Source of the DNA: Kribbella sp. VKM Ac-2568
Lineage (GTDB): Bacteria; Actinomycetota; Actinomycetes; Propionibacteriales; Kribbellaceae
Assembly (NCBI RefSeq): GCF_004345365.1
Contig: NZ_SLVF01000011.1
Coordinates: 124,001 to 188,000 of the forward strand
Reading direction: 5' to 3'
Length of the DNA stretch: 64,000 nt
Below, in pieces: positions 7,477 through 15,654 of this stretch; within the stretch, counting starts at the first letter, position 1, and every line of letters begins with the position of its first letter. A program made the position numbers and the translations under genes. The notes beneath the pieces were generated by a model, which was not told the origin of the DNA, did no database searches, and saw nothing but the letters and a program-made list of their open reading frames with translations.

Positions 7477-8874
7477 CTAGCCCTTGAGCTTCAGGTTCAG
7501 CAGGGCGTTCTCGATCAGCTCGGGCATCGCCGGGTGGATCCAGTACTGACCGCGGGCCATCGTGTGCGCGTCGAGGCCGAAGCTCATCGCCTGGATGACG
7601 GGCTGGATCACGGTCGCCGCGTGCGGGCCGATCACGTGGCAGCCGAGCAGCAGGCCGGTGTCGGGATCCGCGAGGATCTTGGCGAAGCCGCTGGTGTCCT
7701 CCATCGCCCAGCCGTAGGCGATGTCGGCGTACGCCTCGCGGCCGACGACGTACCGGACGCCCTGCTCGATCGCCTCCTCCTCGGTCAGCCCGACGGACGC
7801 CACCTGCGGCGAGCCGAAGACGGCGTGCGGGACGTACCGGTGGTCGGACTCGATCCGGTCCCCCGGGTGCAGCAGGTTGTGCTTGACCACCCGTGCCTCG
7901 TGGTTGGCGACATGCTTGAGCTGGTACGGCGAACAGAGGTCGCCGAGCGCGTAGATCCCGTCGGCCGCCGTCTCCTGGAACTCGTCAACGATGACCCGGC
8001 CGTCCTCCTCCAGCTCGACGCCGGTGACTCCGAGGTTCAGCACGTCCGAGTTCGGCGTCCGCCCGACCGCGACCAGCAACTCGTCGACCACGAGCTCGTC
8101 GGGCCCCTGCGGGCTGAGCATCTCCAGCGCGATCCCGTCGTCGCGCCCCTTCACCCGGACGGTGTCGTGATCGAGCCGGACGTTGTACCGCTCCTGGGCG
8201 TTCTCCGTGTAGCGGACCGCGAGCTCCCGGTCCTCGTGCCGCAGCATCAGGTCGGAGCGCCCGATCACCGTCACCTCGACGCCGAGCGAGGAGAAGACGT
8301 GCGTCAGCTCGGCCGCGACGAACCCGCTGCCGATGATCCCGAGCCGGCGGGGCAGCTGCTCCATCCGCATGATGGTCTCTGAGGTGTGGAACCCGACCTC
8401 CTCGAGCCCTGGGATGAACGGCACGATCGGCCGGCTCCCGGCGGCGAGCACGAACTTGTTCGCGGTCAGCACCTCGGTCTGCCCGCCCTCCGCCGACGTC
8501 ACGGTCAGCTCGCCGTCGGCGGTGAACCGCCCGGTGCCGTGGTAGAGGGTGACGTTCACGTTGTTCGCGTGGTGCAGCCGGTACTCCGCTCCGCTCGCGG
8601 AGATCGGGTCGATCCGGTTGAAGATGCGGTCGCGGATCTCCGGCCAGTGCACCCCGGTCAGCTGCTCGTCCACCCCGAACCGGGAACTCCCGGACGGTAC
8701 GGCGGCCAGGTCGGCGGTGTGCACGAACATCTTGGTCGGGATGCAGCCGACGTTCAGGCAGGTCCCGCCGAAGGTGCCGCGCTCGACGATCGCCACCTTC
8801 CAGCCGGCGAACTCCTTGGTCACGATCGTGTTGCCGGAGCCGGTCCCGACCACTACCAGGTCAAAGTGGGTCAC
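7477..8874 (-). CDS. mtr: Mycothione reductase
   Basis: It reduces mycothiol disulfide with NADPH and keeps the actinobacterial thiol pool reduced. It belongs to the FAD-dependent pyridine nucleotide-disulfide reductases. The N-terminal FAD site reads VVVGTGSGN and the redox-active disulfide is GGTCLNVGCIPTKM (Cys39, Cys44). The C-terminal acid-base pair lies in HPAMPE (His447, Glu452). SGNTIVTKEF after the FAD glycines is typical of Mtr rather than of lipoamide dehydrogenase. The 465-residue length agrees. It converges on the P-loop/LLM gene with a 30-base gap. Confidence 0.92.
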   Translation of the reverse strand: MTHFDLVVVGTGSGNTIVTKEFAGWKVAIVERGTFGGTCLNVGCIPTKMFVHTADLAAVPSGSSRFGVDEQLTGVHWPEIRDRIFNRIDPISASGAEYRLHHANNVNVTLYHGTGRFTADGELTVTSAEGGQTEVLTANKFVLAAGSRPIVPFIPGLEEVGFHTSETIMRMEQLPRRLGIIGSGFVAAELTHVFSSLGVEVTVIGRSDLMLRHEDRELAVRYTENAQERYNVRLDHDTVRVKGRDDGIALEMLSPQGPDELVVDELLVAVGRTPNSDVLNLGVTGVELEEDGRVIVDEFQETAADGIYALGDLCSPYQLKHVANHEARVVKHNLLHPGDRIESDHRYVPHAVFGSPQVASVGLTEEEAIEQGVRYVVGREAYADIAYGWAMEDTSGFAKILADPDTGLLLGCHVIGPHAATVIQPVIQAMSFGLDAHTMARGQYWIHPAMPELIENALLNLKLKG

Positions 8875-9002
8875 ACCCCATTGTGACCGCCGAAGCCAAT
8901 CAGGCGGCTCGGGCCCACCTGACGGACTGTCGGTCGGTACACAAGTGCCTTCCGGGGCTGGATTTCGCCCTGGCAGGTGGTGGTTGTGCCGATTTAGGGG
9001 CT

Positions 9003-9142
9003 GGCACCGGCGGGTTGTTCGACCACTGGCCGGTTGTTAGCCGACTGGCGGGTCGTTCGGCCGCTCGTGGCTCGTATCGGGGTCCGCTGGCGGGTCGTTC
9101 GCTGGCTGGCGGCTTGTTAGGCGCCAGTGGCCGAACAACCCG
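9003..9142. repeat. Intergenic cluster of degenerate 16-mers inside a 20 bp inverted repeat
   Basis: The 361 bases between mtr and the MFS gene hold no convincing coding sequence. Four related units lie at 9025-9040, 9044-9059, 9086-9101 and 9105-9120 (pattern (A/G)CTGGC(C/G)G(G/C)T(T/C)GTT(A/C)G). Their starts are 19, 42 and 19 bases apart. They are framed by an inverted repeat: CGGGTTGTTCGACCACTGGC at 9011-9030 and its near-complement at 9123-9142, with one mismatch. This could be a REP-like element or a processed transcript end downstream of the minus-strand MFS gene. Confidence 0.65.
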
Positions 9143-9235
9143 GCAGCGACAGCCTGCCGGTGGCCCCGGAGCCGCATCCTGTGCACCAGGCGTGCCCCCT
9201 GGGCCTTGTCGCCACGCCGTGGCGGGGACGCGGGG

Positions 9236-10537
9236 TCAGGCGACCCGGGGGGCGACGTCCACTGCTGCCTTGTCGGCGAGGAGCTCGGTCTGGGGAAGGA
9301 TCTCCAGGCGGGGGCGTGGCAGCAGGCGGGGGCGGATGGCGAGGCCCTGGCGACGGGAGAAGTAGAGCACCGAACCGGTCACGCCGAGCATGGTGAGACC
9401 GCCGCCGACGATCAGCGACCACCGGGCGCCGAACTCCTGGCCGACCCACCCGATGAACGGCGACCCGATCGGCGTACCGCCCATCAGAACCGTCATGTAC
9501 AGCGCCATCACCCGGCCACGCATGGTCGGCTCGATGCCGAGCTGCATGGTCGCGTTGGCCGCGGTCAGCATGGTCAGCGCGGTGAACCCGACCAGCGGGA
9601 GCACCGCTGTGAAGGACAGGTACGACGGCATCAGACCGCTGACGATGTCCATCGCGCCGAAGGCGAGCGCCGCCCCGATCACCAGCCGGCCCCGGGTCCG
9701 GACCCGCCGGGCGGCGAGCAGCGCCCCCGCCAGCGAGCCGATCGCCAGGATCGAGCCGAGGATGCCGTACTCCCCCGCGCCCTTGTGGAACGCGCTGGTC
9801 GCCATCAGCGCGGACGTCATCTGGAAGTTCAGCCCGAAGGTGCCGGCGAAGAAGACCGCGACGAGCACCATCATCAGGTCCGGCCGGCGCCACAGGTAGC
9901 GCATCCCGTCGCGGATCATGCCCTTCTCGCGCCCGGCCATCTTCGGAGTGTGCAGCTCGTCGGGGCGCATCAGGTACAGCGACAGGATCACCGCGGCGTA
10001 GCTGAAGCCGTTGATCATGATCACCGGCCCGGTCCCGATCCAGGCGATCAGCAAACCGGCCAGCCCCGGGCCGATCAGCCGGGCCGCGTTGAAGGACGCC
10101 GAGTTCAGGCCGACCGCGTTCGACAGGTCGTCCTTGCCGACCATCTCGACCACGAACGACTGCCGGGTCGGCGCGTCGAAGGCGGTGCCGATGCCGAACA
10201 CGAAGGCCAGTGCGTAGACGTGCCACGTCTGCACCAGTCCGGTGACGGCCAGGGTGCCGAGGACCAGGGCGACGGTTGCCATCGCCATCTGGGTGACGGT
10301 CAGCACCCGGCGCTTGGGGAACCGGTCGGCGATCAGGCCGGCGTACGGCGAGATCAGCAGGGCGGGCAGGAACTGCAGGCCGGTGACGATGCCGAGCGCC
10401 GTCCCGGAGTGGGTCAGCTCCAGGACCAGCCAGTCCTGGGCGACCCGCTGCATCCAGGTGCCGGTGTTCGAGATGATCGCGCCGGTGGCGTAGAGACGGA
10501 AGTTGCGGACTTTGAACGCGCGGAAGGTCGGACTCAT
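9236..10537 (-). CDS. MFS exporter, EntS/DHA3-like
   Basis: It is a 12-helix major facilitator superfamily transporter of 433 residues in the cytoplasmic membrane. The start FRAFKVRNFRLYATGAIISN and the following TWMQRVAQDWLVLELT are characteristic of the MFS_3/EntS-like group, which includes siderophore and drug exporters. The loop motif DRFPKRRVL stands between helices 2 and 3. The ATG at 10537 overlaps the marR stop by ATGA, so it is in an operon with marR and likely controlled by it. The substrate is unknown. Confidence 0.9.
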   Translation of the reverse strand: MSPTFRAFKVRNFRLYATGAIISNTGTWMQRVAQDWLVLELTHSGTALGIVTGLQFLPALLISPYAGLIADRFPKRRVLTVTQMAMATVALVLGTLAVTGLVQTWHVYALAFVFGIGTAFDAPTRQSFVVEMVGKDDLSNAVGLNSASFNAARLIGPGLAGLLIAWIGTGPVIMINGFSYAAVILSLYLMRPDELHTPKMAGREKGMIRDGMRYLWRRPDLMMVLVAVFFAGTFGLNFQMTSALMATSAFHKGAGEYGILGSILAIGSLAGALLAARRVRTRGRLVIGAALAFGAMDIVSGLMPSYLSFTAVLPLVGFTALTMLTAANATMQLGIEPTMRGRVMALYMTVLMGGTPIGSPFIGWVGQEFGARWSLIVGGGLTMLGVTGSVLYFSRRQGLAIRPRLLPRPRLEILPQTELLADKAAVDVAPRVA

Positions 10538-10983
10538 GGGGCCGCCAGGCGTTCGAGAACAGGTGCTGCCTTGCGCAGGATGTCGCGCTCCTCGGGGGTC
10601 AGTTTCTTCAGCTTGGTCTGCAGCCACTCGTCGCGGCGGCGCCGGTTGGCGCGCAGCAGGTGGTGCGCGGCATCGGTCAGCTCGACCACGATCTGGCGCT
10701 TGTCGGTCTCGTGCGGGCGGCGGGCGACCAGGCCCGCCTCCTCCATGTTCGACACGATCCGCGTCATCGACGGCGGCTTGACCTGCTCGTGCGTGGCCAG
10801 CTCGCCGATCGTCATCGCGTCGTGCTTGCCGAGTGCACCGAGCACGCCGAGCTGGTTCGCGGTGAGGTCGTGGCTGTCCACTCGCTGCCGGCGGATCTGC
10901 CGGGACAGCCGCAGCGTGGACGATCTCAGGGCGCTGGCCAGCCCGACGTCACTCTTCACCTGCTGGGCTACGACTTCGGGCAT
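10534..10983 (-). CDS. MarR-family regulator of the adjacent MFS exporter
   Basis: It is a 149-residue winged-helix repressor. The helix-turn-helix region reads TIGELATHEQVKPPSMTRIV, followed by the wing containing RRPHETDKRQIVVELT. It is the first gene of a marR-MFS operon joined by a four-base overlap. A palindrome at 10988-11025 lies right before the start, which suits autorepression relieved by a small ligand, the usual mode of this family. The ligand is unknown. Confidence 0.92.
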   Translation of the reverse strand: MPEVVAQQVKSDVGLASALRSSTLRLSRQIRRQRVDSHDLTANQLGVLGALGKHDAMTIGELATHEQVKPPSMTRIVSNMEEAGLVARRPHETDKRQIVVELTDAAHHLLRANRRRRDEWLQTKLKKLTPEERDILRKAAPVLERLAAP

Positions 10984-10987
10984 GTGT

Positions 10988-11025
10988 TTAGCCTAACTCA
11001 TTACCTTTGCTAACGAAAATGAGTT
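10988..11025. promoter_or_regulatory. Candidate MarR operator
   Basis: Two nested inverted repeats lie just before marR: AACTCATT (10995-11002) with AATGAGTT (11018-11025), and TTAGC (10988-10992) with GCTAA (11009-11013). They are unusually AT-rich for this genome. Their place at the marR start suggests the repressor site and promoter. Confidence 0.65.
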
Positions 11026-11144
11026 GCCGCCGTATTCCGCACGCAGTCAACCGGTGACTCCACCCACCCCCGGGCACGCCCGAACCGCCTCGCGCCCCGG
11101 GTGGACCGGGGTGCGAGGCTGCGCGCGGTGGTACGGACCGGTTG

Positions 11145-11747
11145 TTACCAGCGCGGGGTCGGCTGGGTCTTCAGGTCGTGGGGTTCCATGAAGCGGAAGC
11201 TGTTGCCGAACGGGTCGCTGATCGTCATCACCCGGGCCCACGGGGCGTCCTCGGGCCAGGGCACCCAGACGCCCGGTCCCCACACGTCCATCCTGGTGCG
11301 CTTCTCGTTCAGCTCGTCGTGCAACCGGTCCAGCCCGGCCGTCCAGATCCCGATGGTGGCGCCGGGCGACGCGACGTACCCAGTCTCGGTCAGGTGGAAG
11401 GTGCTGCCGGAGCGGGTCACCTGGCCGTAGAACGGGCCGTCCTGGCCATCCGACGGGCCGCCGAAGTCGAGCCGGCAGCCGAGGAAGTCGACGTAGAAGG
11501 TCTTGGCCTGCTCGACGTCGAAGATCCGGAGCACCGGGATGGTGATGACGCCGGCGCCGCTGCCACCGTCGCCGTCGATTCCGGACAACTGCTCCGTCTT
11601 GGCAGCCATCACGTTCCAGTTGTCGTGCCCGAACTGCCGGGACACGATCTCCAGCGCCTCGCTGTGCGAGATCTCGGTCTCCTTGCGCCCGAGCAACTCG
11701 GCCCGCAGCGTCTTCGCCATCGTCTTGGCGTCGCGGAAGGTACGCAT
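11145..11747 (-). CDS. Glyoxalase/bleomycin-resistance superfamily protein
   Basis: It is a 200-residue protein with a short N-terminal helical part (MRTFRDAKTMAKTLRAELL) and a C-terminal VOC/glyoxalase fold: PVLRIFDVEQAKTFYVDFLG, then VMTISDPFGNSFRFMEP. Proteins of this type bind metal and small ligands. Whether it is an enzyme or a resistance/binding protein cannot be told. I chose the ATG at 11747 because GGAGGATC precedes it closely. An upstream in-frame start at 11804 lacks such support. Confidence 0.85.
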   Translation of the reverse strand: MRTFRDAKTMAKTLRAELLGRKETEISHSEALEIVSRQFGHDNWNVMAAKTEQLSGIDGDGGSGAGVITIPVLRIFDVEQAKTFYVDFLGCRLDFGGPSDGQDGPFYGQVTRSGSTFHLTETGYVASPGATIGIWTAGLDRLHDELNEKRTRMDVWGPGVWVPWPEDAPWARVMTISDPFGNSFRFMEPHDLKTQPTPRW

Positions 11748-11996
11748 CTGATCCTCCAGGCGGACATCACCGACCAGTGCCTGCGTTGCTGATGCGTCCG
11801 CCACACGGAGAACCGGATCAGAAGGAGAAGCGATGCGTTCACCGAACCCGTGATCACCGGGCGCAGGCGGCCGGCCGCATCAGCCGTGCGATCAGGCTAG
11901 AAACCCCGGCAGACCCTGTCAACGACGACCGGAGGCACTGGTCCCGGTGGCTGCTGCTCGCGGGCGACCCGGATCGACGTACGCCGTACGACTGGT

Positions 11997-12617
11997 GTGA
12001 CGGGTTACCGGGGTATGGCGGCCGAGGCCCGGCTGTGCTGCCACTTCTGGGTGATCCATCGTTGTCCACCGGCCGCGGTGCTGTCCTGCGACGACGTGCT
12101 GACGCGGCCGTGCCCGGTGCCCGCGATCTCTGGCGTCTATGCCTGGTACTTCGACCAGCCTCCGCCGCATGTCCCGACACAGGGCTGCCACATCACCGCC
12201 GCTGGCGCCTTGCTGTACGTCGGGATCTCGCCGAAGGCACCGCCCAAAGACGGTCGCGCGGGTAGCCGCCCCCTGCGGTCGCGCATCCGGTACCACTTCC
12301 GGGGCAACGCGTATGGGTCGACCTTGAGGTTGACGCTGGGCTCGTTGCTCAGCGAAGAACTGGGCATTCAGCTGCGCAGAGTTGGCAGCGGGCAACGGAT
12401 GGCCTTCGGCCACGATGAAGCGGTGGTGTCCGACTGGATGGCTCATCATGCGCATGAGTGCCGCGCCGCCACCGCAACGCCCTGGCTACTGGAAAGCCGA
12501 CTTATTCACAACCTGGTACTCCCGCTGAATCTCGACCAGAACAAACACAGCGGCGCCGAGCTCACTGCTGCCCGCGCCAATCAACGCGCACGGGCACGCG
12601 AACTACCCATTAGCTAG
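11997..12617 (+). CDS. GIY-YIG domain protein
   Basis: The protein carries a GIY-YIG-type nuclease core: GVYAWYFD, then LLYVGIS, an arginine/histidine helix RSRIRYHF and a conserved glutamate in PWLLESRLI. Such domains cut DNA with one metal ion and occur in repair, restriction and homing enzymes. This compact protein of about 200 residues appears to have only that domain, with a basic C-terminal tail. The start is unsure: GTG 11997 or ATG 12015, neither with a strong ribosome site. It stands alone between a glyoxalase-like gene and a MarR gene, so its role is not shown by context. Confidence 0.78.
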   Translation: MTGYRGMAAEARLCCHFWVIHRCPPAAVLSCDDVLTRPCPVPAISGVYAWYFDQPPPHVPTQGCHITAAGALLYVGISPKAPPKDGRAGSRPLRSRIRYHFRGNAYGSTLRLTLGSLLSEELGIQLRRVGSGQRMAFGHDEAVVSDWMAHHAHECRAATATPWLLESRLIHNLVLPLNLDQNKHSGAELTAARANQRARARELPIS

Positions 12618-12669
12618 CACCGCCGGCACGTCGAGCGCGGATGGGACTCGACCGACTGTTCGATCGCGT

Positions 12670-13107
12670 CTAGATCCCTGATTCGTACCCGACCAATTCG
12701 ATCAGTGCCGCCCGGAGCGCCTCCAGTCGGTCCTCGCCGAGCTGGTCGGCCCAGGCGCGCTCGACAGTGCCTCCGGCCTTGCGCGATATCGGTCGGATCG
12801 CGAGCCCGGCCTCGGTGAGTACGACGCGCGACGCGCGCCGGTCGTTGGGATCTGGACGGCGCTCGACCAGGCCGGCAGCGACTAGCTGATCGACGCTGTG
12901 GGCCATGGTCTGCTTGCGCACGTTGGCCTTTGCGGCGAGCGCCTGGACGGTGACGCCCTCGGGCGGCACGAACGGGATCACTCGCGCATGTGCCGCGGTG
13001 AGGTCGCGGACGCCGAGCTTGTCGAGCTCGGCGTCCATCTCGGTGGACCAGCGCTGGTTCGCCAGGCGCAGCAGCAACCCGATGAGTGGTTGGGGACGCT
13101 CAGGCAT
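12670..13107 (-). CDS. MarR-family regulator
   Basis: It is a 145-residue winged-helix regulator: VQALAAKANVRKQTMAHSVD is the recognition region and RRPDPNDRRASRVVLTEAG the wing. The ATG at 13107 has AGGAG about 11 bases upstream. It is divergent from another winged-helix gene at 13175, and two near-identical palindromes lie between them. It probably controls itself and the divergent gene. Confidence 0.9.
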   Translation of the reverse strand: MPERPQPLIGLLLRLANQRWSTEMDAELDKLGVRDLTAAHARVIPFVPPEGVTVQALAAKANVRKQTMAHSVDQLVAAGLVERRPDPNDRRASRVVLTEAGLAIRPISRKAGGTVERAWADQLGEDRLEALRAALIELVGYESGI

Positions 13108-13109
13108 AT

Positions 13110-13125
13110 AGACAGTCTCCTGTCT
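13110..13125. promoter_or_regulatory. Palindrome 1, candidate MarR site
   Basis: AGACAGTCTCCTGTCT has six-base arms AGACAG/CTGTCT around four bases. It is directly before the minus-strand MarR gene and covers its ribosome site. The core GACAG-N4-CTGTC is the same as in palindrome 2. Confidence 0.75.
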
Positions 13126-13137
13126 TTCGATTACGGT

Positions 13138-13153
13138 GGACAGGTAACTGTCC
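13138..13153. promoter_or_regulatory. Palindrome 2, candidate MarR site
   Basis: GGACAGGTAACTGTCC is a palindrome with six-base arms around GTAA. It lies 28 bases (centre to centre) from palindrome 1 and 22 bases before the plus-strand gene at 13175. Shared core and spacing suggest one regulator binding both sites. Confidence 0.77.
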
Positions 13154-13174
13154 ATTGTAGAAAGGAGAAGGACG

Positions 13175-13624
13175 GTGAACGCACCGAGACTCCCGTTCGG
13201 TACTGCGATGGCCCTCGCTGAGCGCAACCTGCGCGGTCCTCTGATCCGGATCCTCACCGAGGAGGACCTCGAGCCCGGCGCGTGGTTCACGCTCAACGCC
13301 CTCGGCCTGCGCGGCGGTACTCCGACGACGACCGTCAAGGAACTGCTCTTCACCAGCGGGTACGACGACCCGAGCGTGGATGCGCTGCTCGCGCGCCTCG
13401 CCGCCGACGGACTCATCGAGGATGGCGACGAGCAGCTGAGCCTCACGCCCGCAGGAGCCGAGCGCTACGCGTCCATCGCTGACCGGATCGGCACGGTGAC
13501 CGGTCGGGTATTCAGCCTCTTCGACGCGACCCGGGTCGAGACAGCCCGCGCCCTTCTGCAGCAAATCGCCGAGACCGACCAGGCGACGATCGACGCGGCC
13601 GCGTTCGAGGATGCGCCGGCGTGA
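13175..13624 (+). CDS. Winged-helix (MarR-like) protein, divergent partner
   Basis: It is a 149-residue protein starting at a GTG that follows AAAGGAG. The C-terminal half reads like a winged helix: DALLARLAADGLIEDGDEQLSLTPAGAERYASI. A preceding segment (PGAWFTLNALGLRG, TVKELLF) suits the dimer and first helices of the MarR fold. It may be a regulator that works with, or is controlled by, the divergent MarR protein. No target besides the shared intergenic region is visible. Confidence 0.75.
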   Translation: MNAPRLPFGTAMALAERNLRGPLIRILTEEDLEPGAWFTLNALGLRGGTPTTTVKELLFTSGYDDPSVDALLARLAADGLIEDGDEQLSLTPAGAERYASIADRIGTVTGRVFSLFDATRVETARALLQQIAETDQATIDAAAFEDAPA

Positions 13625-13634
13625 GAAAGCTCGC

Positions 13635-13659
13635 GCACACGGCCGGCCCGGCCGCGTGC
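13635..13659 (+). terminator. Weak terminator-like hairpin
   Basis: GCACACGGCC (13635-13644) and GGCCGCGTGC (13650-13659) pair with one mismatch around a five-base loop, just after the winged-helix gene. No T run follows. Confidence 0.45.
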
Positions 13660-14121
13660 AGTCGATGGGGTTGCAGATGTGGTGGCTGATGACGCTTTGG
13701 GGTCAGCTGTTCTGATCGGTGACGAGGCGGCGAGTGTCGAGGTCGACTCGTTGGTGGACGTCAGGGCGACGGCCGACGCCGGCGCAGCGTCGTCGTTGAC
13801 GACACGGGCCGGCGGCTGTTCTGCAAACGGTCGGTGCGGCGTTGTTGGACACTCCGACTCTGCAACACGCTTTTCGGCAGCCTGCGTGCGGGGTGACGAG
13901 GCCTGGCCGGGATGTCGATGTCCGAAGTCGCCCGCACAGATGTCCCTACTCGTCTGCAATAGCTCCCGGCCGGACGACCCGTCCTGGCGCCGGTGCAGGC
14001 CGGATACTCGTGGGGTGTGTCTGCCGGTTCACCGGCACCCGCTGGTCGCGGGGAGCTGTTCACGTTCCTTCGCTGGAAAAATCTGGAGGCAGCACCTCGC
14101 TGGTTCCGGCACGATGACCGG
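13660..14121. other. Non-coding stretch without a recognisable gene
   Basis: No reading frame here has both a credible start and a recognisable protein. A short plus-strand run (ADDALGSAVLIGDEA) looks faintly coding but leads nowhere. The stretch may be a gene remnant or the control region of the broken GNAT gene that follows. Confidence 0.45.
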
Positions 14122-14520
14122 ATGGACCAGACCGACGTAGTGCCGTTCCAGCCGGACCATGCCGACGGGGTGGCGGCGCTCGCGCGGGCGGAGGGCTGGC
14201 CGACGTTCTCGGACACCGACCGGTCCGGCGGCTGTTCACCGCGCCGGGTGCGCTGGGCCCGATCGCGGTACGGCGCGGGAAGGTCGTGGGTGCGGTGCAC
14301 CTGCTCACCGACGGGCACCATGGGTACCTGACCTTCCTCGCGGTCGCGGCCGAGCACCGCCGGAGCGGGATCGCCCGGCTGCTGGTGGAGGCCGCGTTCC
14401 GGTCGTCCGGAGCCGGGCGCATCGACCTGCTGTCCACCGCGCAGTCGATTCCTCAGCCGTGCGTCGACAGGTGCCGCGGAATCCTCCTGGATCTCAGGCG
14501 ATGCCCTTGGACGGCGACTA
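14122..14520 (+). pseudogene. Broken GNAT acetyltransferase
   Basis: The start reads MDQTDVVPFQPDHADGVAAL and ARAEGWPTFSDTDR, as in GNAT proteins, in one frame. Near 14220 the coding sense moves to another frame: RLFTAPGALGPIAVRRG, then VVGAVHLLTDG and TFLAVAAEHRRSGIARLLVE, which is the acetyl-CoA pyrophosphate loop (RRSGIA). After about 14455 the frame again loses GNAT character, and a third frame ends PLDGD and stop. At least one, probably two, frameshifts break the gene. The stop is 10 bases before the next gene. Confidence 0.68.
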
Positions 14521-14532
14521 GGGTTCGCTGGC

Positions 14533-15630
14533 ATGGGGACACCACCGGAGCTGGCCCGGTACGAGCAGCGCTTCCGGCGCGCGGGGCTGCCGTTGTTCAT
14601 CGAGGACTTCTCACCGGCGCACGACATCTTCAGCCGGGCGACCCCGCTGCTGGCGCTCGTCTTCATCCTGGAGATGCTCGGCGCCACCTCGCTCGAGTGG
14701 CCGCTCTGGCAGAACCTGCTCGCCGCCCTGGCCGGTCTGGCGTTCCTGATCGGCGGCTTCGGCGTGCTCAACCGGCTCCGCGGCCGGCCGTTCTGGTCCT
14801 TCCCGACCCGCTTCGGCATCGCCGAGCTCGCCGTCTTCGTGCTGCTCCCGGCGCTGCTCCCGCTCGCCTCCGAGGGCCAGGTGCGGCAGTTCCTCGGAGT
14901 GGCCCTCGGCAACCTTCTGCTCGTCGGCCTGATCTACGCCGTGGTCGGCTACGGCCTGATCGGTACGACGTTCTGGGGCCTGCACCGGCTCGGCGCCGAA
15001 CTGGCGAGCTCGGTGGCCAGCCTGGTCCGCGCGCTGCCACTGCTGCTGGTGTTCTCCCTGGTGCTGTTCGTGAACACCGAGATGTGGCAGGTGTTTGCCG
15101 GCATGCCGGTCGCCTTCATCGTCTTCTTCGCGCTCGCCTTCGCCCTGCTCAGCGACCTCTTCCTGATGCTGCGGCTGCCGAAGGAGCTGGACAGGATCGA
15201 GCAGGACGCCGGCTCGGGTCCCCCGCTGCGCCGGATCCAGCGACTGAACCTCAGCATCAGCCTGGTGGTCCGGCAGTGGATGCAGGTGCTCGTGGTCAGC
15301 ACGGGCGTCGGCCTGTTCTTCGTCGGGTTCGGCGTGCTCGCGATCAGCCGGCACATCTACGACCAGTGGGGTGTCAGCCCGGGCGCCTGGTCGTACGAGT
15401 TCGATCTGCTCGGGCATCCGCTGCTGATCAGCGCCGCCCTGGTCAAGGTCGCCGTCGGCATCGCGAACTTCACCGGCCTGTACTACTCGATCTCGCTGAT
15501 GACGGACGCGACGTACCGGACCGAGTTCCTCGACAACGTCACCGCCGAACTCCGGGACCTCTTCACCGCCCGCAAGGAGTACCTCGACCTGCGCGCCCGC
15601 CTGCTGCCTGCGGACAGCCCGCGCCCCTGA
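14533..15630 (+). CDS. Polytopic membrane protein of unknown function
   Basis: It is a 365-residue integral membrane protein with about seven to eight hydrophobic segments, such as LALVFILEMLGAT, LAVFVLLPALLPLA, LLLVFSLVLFV and FIVFFALAFALLSDLFLML. A short charged N-terminus (RYEQRFRRAGLP) and a charged C-terminal tail face the solvent. A central charged loop (RLPKELDRIEQDAGSG) separates two membrane halves. I do not recognise a named family. A perfect hairpin at its stop ends transcription. Confidence 0.8.
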   Translation: MGTPPELARYEQRFRRAGLPLFIEDFSPAHDIFSRATPLLALVFILEMLGATSLEWPLWQNLLAALAGLAFLIGGFGVLNRLRGRPFWSFPTRFGIAELAVFVLLPALLPLASEGQVRQFLGVALGNLLLVGLIYAVVGYGLIGTTFWGLHRLGAELASSVASLVRALPLLLVFSLVLFVNTEMWQVFAGMPVAFIVFFALAFALLSDLFLMLRLPKELDRIEQDAGSGPPLRRIQRLNLSISLVVRQWMQVLVVSTGVGLFFVGFGVLAISRHIYDQWGVSPGAWSYEFDLLGHPLLISAALVKVAVGIANFTGLYYSISLMTDATYRTEFLDNVTAELRDLFTARKEYLDLRARLLPADSPRP

Positions 15631-15645
15631 GCAAGGGGCGCGGGC
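15617..15645. terminator. Bidirectional terminator hairpin
   Basis: GCCCGCGCCCC (15617-15627) pairs perfectly with GGGGCGCGGGC (15635-15645) around a seven-base loop. It overlaps the stop of the membrane protein gene and lies ten bases before the end of the convergent peptidase gene, so it can serve both. Confidence 0.82.
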
Positions 15646-15654
15646 CTCAGCAGG

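Noticed and set aside
9206-10996. 596-codon open plus-strand frame opposite the MFS and MarR genes
   Set aside because: The translation is low-complexity Arg/Gly/Asp/His-rich; the minus strand carries MFS and MarR motifs.
13660-14121. Possible short genes in the gap after the winged-helix gene
   Set aside because: No start with ribosome site and no family likeness; best left as non-coding.
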